A DNA stretch of 64,000 nt from Glutamicibacter uratoxydans (GTDB lineage Bacteria; Actinomycetota; Actinomycetes; Actinomycetales; Micrococcaceae): the NCBI RefSeq assembly GCF_006539925.1, contig NZ_BJNY01000007.1:62001-126000 (forward strand), written 5' to 3'. The notes below the pieces were generated by a model, which was not told where the DNA came from, ran no database searches, and saw nothing but the letters and a program-made list of their open reading frames with translations. A program made the position numbers and the translations under genes. Below, in pieces: positions 24,670 through 31,923 of this stretch (its first letter is position 1; each line of letters begins with the position of its first letter).

Positions 24670-26337
24670 ATGACTGCCACTACCACCGAATCAAGCGTGA
24701 TCACCTCGGCATTGAGCGTGCGGGACCTGGACATCTTCACGGAGCAGGACCGACAGGTGCTGTTCGGGGTCGAGTTCGATCTGCAGCCAGGCCGGATCCT
24801 GGCCCTGGTCGGCGAGTCCGGCTCCGGCAAGACCACCGCCGGGCTTGCCTGCATGGGGCACTTCCGCAAGGGTCTGGCCCGCGGCACCGGCACCATCACC
24901 CTGGGCCGCAGCGGCACGCAGAACGTGCTCCAGATGCCTCAGCAGGAGCTGCGCGCACTGCGCGGAAGGCACATCGCCTATGTGCCGCAGGATCCAGCGC
25001 TGTCGCTGAACCCCGCCCAGCGCATCGGGGCCCAGATCCTGGAGGTCCTGCAGATCCACGGCTACGGGGACTCGACCGCCGAACGCCGCGAACGGGTCGG
25101 CCAGGTGCTCGCCGAGGTCGGGCTGAAAAACGACGAAGCCTACCAGCACCGCTACCCGCACCAGCTCTCGGGCGGACAGCAGCAGCGCGTGGGCATCGCC
25201 ATGGCCTTCGCCTGCCGGCCCTCGGTCATTGTTCTGGACGAGCCGACCACCGGGCTGGATGTCAGCACCCAGGCACTGGTGCTGGAAACCATCAAGGAGC
25301 TTTCTGAACGCCACCAGGTAGCCGGCCTGTACATCACCCACGACCTCGCGGTAGTTGCCGAGCTGGCCGACGAGGTGGCTGTGATGCTGCGCGGGCGCAT
25401 CGTAGAACACGGCAGCGCCCGCGAGGTTCTCTACTCCCCGCAGCACGACTACACCAAGGCGCTCTTGGATGCGGTGCCGGACCTCGAAGGCTGCCACCAA
25501 GTCGGCGAGGTGCAGGCCATCACCTCTGAGCAGGTCCAGGTGCAGGCCCATCAGATCCGCCAGAAGCTTGAACTGCCTGCCGACGCGCAGCCGCTGCTGC
25601 AGGTGAAGAATTTGGCCCTGAGCTATGGCGCGGCGAAGATCCTCAACGGCATCAATCTGAGCCTAGATCCTGGCGAATCGATGATGCTGCTGGGCGAATC
25701 CGGCTCCGGCAAGACCACGCTCTCGCGCTGCGTGGCAGGGCTGAACGACGACTACACGGGCACCGTCGCGCTGAACGGGGTGGAACTTGCCCCCGGCACC
25801 CGCAAGCGCACCGCGTCCCAGCGCCAGCACATCCAGTACATCTTCCAGTCCCCGTTTTCTTCGTTGAATCCGCGCCGCACCATTTCCGAGTCCGTCGAGG
25901 TTCCGCTGGTCATGGCAGGGGTGCGCAGCAAGTCCCACCGCCGCGACCGGGTGCTCGAAGCGCTGGACCAGGTGCGCCTGGGCAAGTCCTATATGGACCG
26001 CCGCCCGGGAGACCTGAGCGGCGGCGAACGCCAGCGCGCGGCCATCGCCCGCGCACTGGTCAATGCCCCGTCGCTGCTGGTCTGCGATGAAATCACCAGC
26101 GCCCTGGACGTCTCGGTACAGGCCTCGATCCTGGATCTGCTGCGCACCATCCAGGCCGAACGCCAGATGTCGTTGCTCTTCGTGACCCACAACATTGCGC
26201 TGGCACGGCATATCTCCCAGCGCATCGCAGTGCTGCAGCAGGGCAAGATCGTTGACTATGGCCACACCGATGCGGTGCTGGAAAACCCACAGCACGAATA
26301 CACCCAACAGCTGCTCGCCCACATCCCCTCCTTCTAG
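24670..26337 (+). CDS. Fused double ABC ATPase, DppD-DppF type
   Basis: A 555-residue protein with two complete nucleotide-binding domains. The first (residues about 10-265) has Walker A GESGSGKTTAG, signature LSGGQQQRVG and Walker B VIVLDEPTTGLDVS. The second (about 295-550) has GESGSGKTTLSRC, LSGGERQRAAI and LLVCDEITSALDVS. Both carry the oligopeptide-type extension with VPQDPALSLNP and FQSPFSSLNPRR. It energises the neighbouring permeases. Two fused ATPases in one chain are common in actinobacterial peptide-type importers. It starts one base after the preceding stop. Confidence 0.92.
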   Translation: MTATTTESSVITSALSVRDLDIFTEQDRQVLFGVEFDLQPGRILALVGESGSGKTTAGLACMGHFRKGLARGTGTITLGRSGTQNVLQMPQQELRALRGRHIAYVPQDPALSLNPAQRIGAQILEVLQIHGYGDSTAERRERVGQVLAEVGLKNDEAYQHRYPHQLSGGQQQRVGIAMAFACRPSVIVLDEPTTGLDVSTQALVLETIKELSERHQVAGLYITHDLAVVAELADEVAVMLRGRIVEHGSAREVLYSPQHDYTKALLDAVPDLEGCHQVGEVQAITSEQVQVQAHQIRQKLELPADAQPLLQVKNLALSYGAAKILNGINLSLDPGESMMLLGESGSGKTTLSRCVAGLNDDYTGTVALNGVELAPGTRKRTASQRQHIQYIFQSPFSSLNPRRTISESVEVPLVMAGVRSKSHRRDRVLEALDQVRLGKSYMDRRPGDLSGGERQRAAIARALVNAPSLLVCDEITSALDVSVQASILDLLRTIQAERQMSLLFVTHNIALARHISQRIAVLQQGKIVDYGHTDAVLENPQHEYTQQLLAHIPSF

Positions 26338-26348
26338 GAAGCACGCCC

Positions 26349-27521
26349 ATGACTTCTGCTTCAACGATCACCGCAAGCGCCGGACCGGATCTGTCCGAGG
26401 AGGACTTCGCACGCATCCGCAGCGTGTTCGCAGAACACGTGCAGGCGGGTGCTGGCGGCATGGCATTCTGCGTCTACCGCGAAGGACGCCCGCTGCTGCA
26501 GTGCTACGGCGGCATGAGCGCCCCGGAGGATTTGGAGCAGGCCGAAGGCACTGCCGCCCAGGAGTGGGACCAAGCAACCCTGGCGGTGCTCTTCTCCGGC
26601 ACCAAGGGGATCATGGCGGTCATCGCGGCAATCCTCATGGAACGCGGGCTGCTGGATCCGCAGGCTCCGGTGTGCTCCTATTGGTCGGAGTTCGCCGCGG
26701 CTGGCAAGGAACGGGTCACCGTGGCCCAGGTGCTCTCCCACACCGTGGGACTGGTCTACCCGGATCCTGCCCCGGCGCCGGAAAACCGCTACGACAACCG
26801 TCTTGTGGCCCAGATCCTCGCCGCGCAGGAACCGCTGTGGGAGCCCGGAACTTTGGTTGCCTACCATGCGATCACCTACGGCTACCTGGTGACCGAACTG
26901 TTTTTCCGGGTCACCGGCAAACAGCCCGGAGAGCTGGTGCAGGAGCTTCTGGCAGAACCCTACGGTCTGGATTTGTTTCTGGGGCTGCCTGAAGCCGAAG
27001 ACCACCGGCTGGCTACAATCTTCCGTGCCCAGAACTACGCGATTTCCACTTTCCTGACAGATCCGGAGCGCCGCAAGATCGTTGAACGCATGTACGGCGA
27101 CACACTGCTGGCCGGAGAAGATCCCTTCAATTCAGTGCCCCTGCGCCGGGCGCAGATGGCAGCCGGCGGCGGGATCGGCAGCGCTGATGCAATGGCGAAG
27201 CTCTACTCGCTGCTGGTCAGCCCGGATGAGCCGATCGTCTCTGCCGATACCCTGCAGCTGAGCACCACCACCTTCTCCGAGGGCGTCGATGCAATCAACG
27301 ACAGACCGCTGCGCTTCGGGCTGGGCTTCGAGCTCGCCGATCCGCTGGGCACCTATGGCCCGGTGGCACCGGCCTTCGGACATTCGGGAGCCGGCGGCGG
27401 GCTGCACGGTGCGTGGCCGGGCAAGAACCTCGGCTTCTCCTTGCTGATCAATGAGATGCAGTCGGAAGACCGCGACCGCCGGGCCAAGGACCTGCTGGCC
27501 GCGTTAGCCCGGATCTTCTAG
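26349..27521 (+). CDS. Serine hydrolase with class C beta-lactamase fold (esterase family VIII-like)
   Basis: A 390-residue cytoplasmic hydrolase; no signal peptide, so not a classical beta-lactamase. Catalytic motifs are S83-G-T-K86 (FSGTKGIMAV), Y172 in AYHAITYG and H345-S-G (FGHSGAGGG) replacing KTG, the pattern of EstB-like carboxylesterases and related peptidases. It is the last gene of the carnitine/ABC operon, 11 bases after the ATPase. In Pseudomonas the corresponding place is held by an unrelated acylcarnitine hydrolase (HocS), as I recall. A matching role here, freeing carnitine from imported acyl-carnitines, is a reasonable but untested inference. A dipeptidase role is the alternative. 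Confidence 0.82.
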   Translation: MTSASTITASAGPDLSEEDFARIRSVFAEHVQAGAGGMAFCVYREGRPLLQCYGGMSAPEDLEQAEGTAAQEWDQATLAVLFSGTKGIMAVIAAILMERGLLDPQAPVCSYWSEFAAAGKERVTVAQVLSHTVGLVYPDPAPAPENRYDNRLVAQILAAQEPLWEPGTLVAYHAITYGYLVTELFFRVTGKQPGELVQELLAEPYGLDLFLGLPEAEDHRLATIFRAQNYAISTFLTDPERRKIVERMYGDTLLAGEDPFNSVPLRRAQMAAGGGIGSADAMAKLYSLLVSPDEPIVSADTLQLSTTTFSEGVDAINDRPLRFGLGFELADPLGTYGPVAPAFGHSGAGGGLHGAWPGKNLGFSLLINEMQSEDRDRRAKDLLAALARIF

Positions 27522-28640
27522 GACCCACCACAGATTCTGCACCCTTTGGATGGGCAGGCGCTGGGGTGACTCGGCCTAGTCTTGGCTGAAGCACGGCATC
27601 GTCTGCAGCAAGGCACGCGGCCATCGCAGCATGGACAATGTCGATGCGGTCGAATGCAGCTTGAACCGGGAACTTGTCGAAGTCGCAACCTTGCGTACCA
27701 AATTGTTGACCGTCTTGACAAAGATGCATCTACCCGGCGGGTTTGTGCACTGAATCGATCATTCGAGCAAACAGGTCTGTCATCAAGATCGCAGTCATAT
27801 AGCCAGTAGAAATAATCAAGTCTTAGAGCTTGGCATCTGCAACGCGAGCTGAGCGAACAGCCTTTTGAACTCTTGAGCTGTCTGCTGTCTAGGCCTCAAG
27901 ACATGCACTCCGTCTATGCCGCGTGCTGCGGCCTCGTGCCTAACCCAACCAGAGTCACCCATCCAACGCAGCTCTTCCTGCAGTAAATGCCAGTTAACTT
28001 GGCACTTTGCGTTCATCGATCGATGACTGTGCTGACCAGTGGATAACCAATATTCCCTTGGAAGAAGCCGATAAAGTGGAACTCAGCTACACGCCTTCGT
28101 TATGCATCGGGGATTCATTTCTCAACGCATGGAACCGTGCTGGAACGGTCGATGTGGGCTAGCGAAGCAGAATCAAGGTCTTCTGCTTCGATGGCCCATC
28201 ATCCAGCAACGGGAAGTGGGGTGAAATTATGGCGAAGCCTAAAGACCATTGCAGCTGCTGCAAGAAAAAGACGAAAGCCACGGCAGTCTCAAATCTCTTG
28301 GCCGGGATTCGACTGCTCGTGGCTCTCGTTAAGGTCATTGTTGAAACCATGGTCTAAGTGGTCAATCGACCAGCAGCTCCGATGTTACCAGCACCGGGGC
28401 CACCCTTATTTCAGGGCTTCAGAAAACGTGATCAGCCGACAGCTTCACAGGTTTTCATCCTTTCGGACACCTGCATTGTGTCACTCTCTGCGCATAGCTT
28501 ACAAGCGGTGAGCCAGTTACGTTAGCACAAATAAGGGCCCTGCTAGTGCGAGCACCAGACTATCCCCCAGACGATGCCCTTGCCATGCTCCCTGCGTGCT
28601 CTTAGGCTGGCAGTCAAAGGCCAGGTCCGGAAGGATCAAT
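27522..28640. other. Gene-poor tract of about 1.1 kb
   Basis: No full-length gene. It contains an unassigned open frame on the minus strand (27816-28016, reading LLQEELRWMGDSGWVRHEAA, no ribosome site) and an untitled plus-strand stretch near 28055-28160 reading PLEEADKVELSYTPSLCIGD before a stop. Both may be debris of lost genes. It also contains the 42-residue ORF at 28229-28357. No transposase or integrase motif was seen. The composition is more AT-rich than the flanking genes. Confidence 0.5.
28229..28357 (+). CDS. 42-residue basic/hydrophobic small protein
   Basis: A short ORF starting MAKPKDHCSCCKKKTKATAV followed by a hydrophobic helix reading LLAGIRLLVALVKVIVETMV. GGGGTGA lies about 6 bases before the ATG. 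Length, basic cysteine-containing N-terminus and the pattern I-R-L-(I/L)-V-A-L-(I/V)-(R/K)-(L/V)-(V/I) are shared with the ORF at 17037-17174, although the DNA is different. The two lie about 11 kb apart, on opposite strands, pointing away from the carnitine cluster between them. Function is unknown; membrane insertion is likely. Confidence 0.5.
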   Translation: MAKPKDHCSCCKKKTKATAVSNLLAGIRLLVALVKVIVETMV

Positions 28641-29795
28641 GTGTCTGCGCAGGAAATCATTGAATGGGATCCGCGTGATCCCGAAGTGCTCAACGACCAA
28701 ATCGCCGCCTACGACAAGCTCCGAGCCCAATGCCCCGTCGCCCACAGCGACTTCCTCGGCTACTCGATCCTCCGCCACCACGACGTCATGACGGTGCTGG
28801 AAGACTACGAAACCTTCAGTAACAACATCTCAGACAGGCTCACGGTCCCCAACGGCATGGGCCCGCCGGAGCACACTCCCTACCGCGGAATCAATGACCG
28901 CTACTTCACCCCCGCGGTCATGGCCCGCTTCGAGCCGGTCTGCCGCCAGATCGCAGCGGAGCTGATCGACACCTTGCCGCGCGGGCAGAAGCTGAACTTC
29001 TCTGAGGCCTTCGCGAAGATCTACGCGCTGCAGGTGCAAAGCGCGTTCTTGGGCTGGCCCAAATCACTTGAGGAGCCGCTGCGCCGCTGGACCATCAAGA
29101 ACCTCGCCGCTACCTAGGAGCAAAACCGCACGGCAATGCAGCAGATCGCCATCGAGTTCGACGGCTATATCCGCCAGCTGCTCTCTGACCACCGCCGTGC
29201 GGGAGACGACGCACCGAAGGACCTGACCACCAGCCTGATGAATGAGCGGGTCTTCAACCGCATCATGACTGACGAGGAGCTGGTCAGCCTGCTGCGCAAC
29301 TGAACCGTGGGCGAACTGAGCACCATCTCCACAGGCGTGGGCATCATGGCCAAGCTGCTTTTCGAAGCACCCGAACTGTGGCGGCGTCTGCGGGACAACC
29401 CGCAGCTGGTCGATGCCTTCACCGACGAGGTGCTACGTTCCCATGCCCCGCTGATGTCCAACCGCCGCGTCGCCACCCGAGACATCGAGATCGCCGGGGT
29501 CAGAATCCCTGAAGGCGAGCGGGTCACCGTCATGTGGGCCTCGGCCAACCGCGACGAATCGGTGTTCGGGGATCCCGATGACATCAGGCTGGACCGCGAC
29601 CCGCGCCTCAACCTTGTCTACGGCGCCGGAATCCACGGATGCCCTGGCGCGCCGCCGGCCCGCCTTGAACTGCGGGTGCTGATTGAAGAACTGATTCTCC
29701 GCGTGCAGCGCTTCGTCCCGATCGCGAACGAGCCACCAGTGCGGGCGTTCTTCCCGGGCAGCGGGTTCAGCAACCTGCTGCTTATCATCTGGTAG
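28641..29795 (+). pseudogene. Cytochrome P450 with two in-frame stop codons
   Basis: The frame opens at GTG 28641 (GGAAGGA 6 bases upstream) and reads continuously as a class I bacterial P450 to 29795, interrupted by TAG at 29115-29117 and TGA at 29301-29303, with no frameshift. Seen: PVAHSDFLGYSILRHHDVMT, the PPEHTPYRGINDRYFTPAVM region, the I-helix segment LLRN-stop-TVGELSTIS where a tryptophan codon TGG would restore the consensus, and NRRVATRDIEIAG. The heme-cysteine loop VYGAGIHGCPGAP is intact. Total length would be about 384 residues, normal for the family. This looks like recent inactivation. No ferredoxin neighbour is adjacent. Confidence 0.85.
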
Positions 29796-30101
29796 GTCCG
29801 GGTTAAGTCTGCAGGGTTTCGCGGCGCCTGCACTCATCGAAAGCCGCAATTCCAAGAACGATTGCTGGCAGTTCCGGATGGACCTGCCGCAAGCGGTTGT
29901 CGCTGCAAAGGCTTCACGCCCAGGCGGAAAATCCCGTGCTTCTTTTCCCCGGTGGCATGCGATCGCCCGATTTGTGCAAGCGCGCTTGCACAAATGGGTC
30001 TTCGTCACAGCTCATCCACCCGTACTGGGGCGGTCAAAACGTCGGATGCACGCGATAATTTCAAGTCATCATCCGGGACACCGCACAGGAGATATCATCC
30101 A
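29796..30101. other. Intergenic tract with a 26-bp perfect palindrome
   Basis: About 306 bases without a credible gene between the P450 pseudogene and the HNH/zinc-ribbon gene. Its only notable feature is the palindrome at 29970-29995. A ribosome site AGGAGAT (30087-30093) belongs to the downstream gene. Confidence 0.6.
29970..29995. promoter_or_regulatory. 26-bp perfect palindrome, operator-like
   Basis: Two 13-base arms, the left reading ATTTGTGCAAGCG, meet with no spacer; outer C/G pairs extend it beyond one mismatch. There is no T-run on either side, so it is not a terminator. The core is like LacI-family operators (TGCAAGCG...CGCTTGCA) with two extra central bases. It lies about 130 bases before the gene at 30102. 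Confidence 0.55.
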
Positions 30102-31148
30102 ATGGCTGACTACCGCTCTTTCGACCGTTCACAGCTGATCGCCCGTTATTGCCAGCTGACTTCCTCTACGGAAATGTCCTGGAGTTCAGAAATGAGCCGG
30201 CAGGAACTCATTGACGAAATCATGCGGTTTGAAGCCAATGAACAGCGCTACTTCATCCTGCCTCCACCTGCGGTGCGCCGGACGTCAGGCTCTTTCGACT
30301 TCGATCTCCCATTTACCCTCGACGATGGACAGAGCATCTATTTAAGCTGGGAATCGGATCCCGTAGAAGCGGCTTGGTTCCTCGATGAAGACAAGATGGA
30401 CCAGCGCAAATGGAACATCAAGGAAGACCTACCCTCGGGGACTAAGATTCTTACCGTTCTGGCTACTACACCGCCGTTGGTTGCATGCCTAGAGACCGTC
30501 AAATCACTCGAAGGCCGTGAGATCGATGTGAACCGCGATGGCCTGTTTACCGTGCCGATCTCTCTGAACGATGTTGAAGAGCTCGCTGGACTGCGCCTTC
30601 CCCGTGCTTCGCGATGGATCGAACCTTCCGACGGAAACAGCGTTCTTGAAGCTCTGGGCTCATTGCTCGAGACACCTCGGCCATTGATGCTCGCCGCCGG
30701 CACATGCCGCATGGGTTCGGAAACCGAGGCGACCACCGCCATCCACACGCTCGCTCTGATTCAACAAGAAGACGATAAAACCCGCATGTGCGATGGCTGC
30801 CAACGGGAAGTGGCCGCCACCTCGGCTCATTTCTTCCGCGATCAGCAAACCGACGCAACGTGGGACATCCAAGACCACGTGGACGACGTCGGCCTGCTCT
30901 GTGCTACCTGCCACCAGCTGCTGCACGCTCCAACGCTGAAGCAGTTTCAGAGCGCGCTAATCGCCTGCCCGCAGTGCGGCGCCCGCAATCCCAAGAAATA
31001 CATTTGGGGCATGCCTGCATTCCCGCCGGACGAGGACGAATACGTCGTCGGCGGCTGCTGCCTTCCCAATGAGGGCATACCCGAGTATTCCTGCAGGGAG
31101 TGTGGAACCAGCTTCGGCGGCGACGGCCCGCGCGCCTTGACCTATTAA
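30102..31148 (+). CDS. Unknown protein with HNH-like and zinc-ribbon C-terminus
   Basis: A 348-residue protein; the ATG at 30102 has AGGAGAT about 9 bases upstream. Residues 1-220 form an unrecognised globular region (YRSFDRSQLIARYCQLTSST...). The C-terminal third has two metal-binding units. C230-x2-C233 with C267-x2-C270-H271 and H275 (VDDVGLLCATCHQLLH) resembles the end of an HNH/McrA-type domain, although the DHH core before it is degenerate. C289-x2-C292 with C331-x2-C334 forms a zinc ribbon. No restriction or toxin partner is adjacent. It could be a nuclease remnant or a nucleic-acid-binding protein. Confidence 0.6.
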   Translation: MADYRSFDRSQLIARYCQLTSSTEMSWSSEMSRQELIDEIMRFEANEQRYFILPPPAVRRTSGSFDFDLPFTLDDGQSIYLSWESDPVEAAWFLDEDKMDQRKWNIKEDLPSGTKILTVLATTPPLVACLETVKSLEGREIDVNRDGLFTVPISLNDVEELAGLRLPRASRWIEPSDGNSVLEALGSLLETPRPLMLAAGTCRMGSETEATTAIHTLALIQQEDDKTRMCDGCQREVAATSAHFFRDQQTDATWDIQDHVDDVGLLCATCHQLLHAPTLKQFQSALIACPQCGARNPKKYIWGMPAFPPDEDEYVVGGCCLPNEGIPEYSCRECGTSFGGDGPRALTY

Positions 31149-31149
31149 G

Positions 31150-31184
31150 CAGGCAGGGCCCCTCACTGAGGGGCCCTGCCTGTT
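31150..31184. terminator. Bidirectional intrinsic terminator
   Basis: A 14-16 bp perfect stem (31150-31163 with 31169-31182, arm CAGGCAGGGCCCCT) with a short loop between the convergent HNH/zinc-ribbon gene and lldR. Confidence 0.75.
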
Positions 31185-31187
31185 CAG

Positions 31188-31895
31188 CTACCGCGTCTGC
31201 GCGTAGAACCAGTTGATGTGTTCTTCGAGCAGCTGCGCCGCCCGTTCGCGCTGGTTGGTGGCGAAGGCGTGGTGGATTGCCTTGTGTTGGCGGCGCAGCA
31301 CCTTGACCACCGGCTGCCAGGCTTCGTCGCTCGGAATCGATTCTGCAACGTAGTCGCTGATCGAATGCCTCAGCGACTCCATCATGGACTCAACCACCGC
31401 GTTGCCTGCCATGGAGGCCAGCAGCACATGGAATTCTGCGTCGATCCGGTGGAATGCATCCCGCGAAAGCTGTGGGTCGTCCATGCGCATGATCAGCACC
31501 GCGGTGCGGTCGATGACCTGCTGTGCATAAATCGGATCGCGGGGGTTCATCTGCGCGGCCCAAGTTTCAAGCAGCATGCGGGCTTCCACAATTTCCCGCA
31601 CGTTAATCCCCTTGGCCGCCACATGCAGGCGCAGCGCCTGGGAGATTCCAGCCGACGGGTCGGAGATGATCACCGCGCCAGAATTCGGACCTGAGCCCGT
31701 AGAGGTGCGGATGATGCCCATGACATCGAGGATGCGGATCGCATCGCGCACCGAGGCCCGCGAGATTCCGTGCTGCTCCGCGAGCGCTCGTTCACCGGGG
31801 AGCTGGTCCCCCAGGGACAGCTTTCCAGTTCTTAAGTCGTCCTCCACCGATTCGAGGACAATCTGGTACGCACGCGGAGCTGGGTTTCTAGGCAT
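31188..31895 (-). CDS. lldR: GntR/FadR-family lactate regulator
   Basis: A 235-residue FCD-type GntR regulator. The winged HTH is LPGERALAEQHGISRASVRD followed by AIRILDVMGIIRTSTGSG. The C-terminal FCD domain has the metal/effector residues in RIDAEFHVLLASMAGN and later RRQHKAIHHAF. Context identifies it as LldR: it lies directly downstream of the lactate permease gene and next to three operators of the TGGTCnGACCA type, matching the LldR/FadR consensus. L-lactate presumably releases it to induce lldP and lutABC. It is probably co-transcribed with lldP (28 bases apart). Confidence 0.85.
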   Translation of the reverse strand: MPRNPAPRAYQIVLESVEDDLRTGKLSLGDQLPGERALAEQHGISRASVRDAIRILDVMGIIRTSTGSGPNSGAVIISDPSAGISQALRLHVAAKGINVREIVEARMLLETWAAQMNPRDPIYAQQVIDRTAVLIMRMDDPQLSRDAFHRIDAEFHVLLASMAGNAVVESMMESLRHSISDYVAESIPSDEAWQPVVKVLRRQHKAIHHAFATNQRERAAQLLEEHINWFYAQTR

Positions 31896-31923
31896 CGGAA
31901 CTCAATTTTAGCGTGTTGCCGCG

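Noticed and set aside
29301-29303. Programmed TGA readthrough or selenocysteine in the P450
   Set aside because: P450s have no such residue here, a second unrelated TAG is present upstream, and no SECIS-like hairpin is evident. Simple nonsense mutation is more likely.
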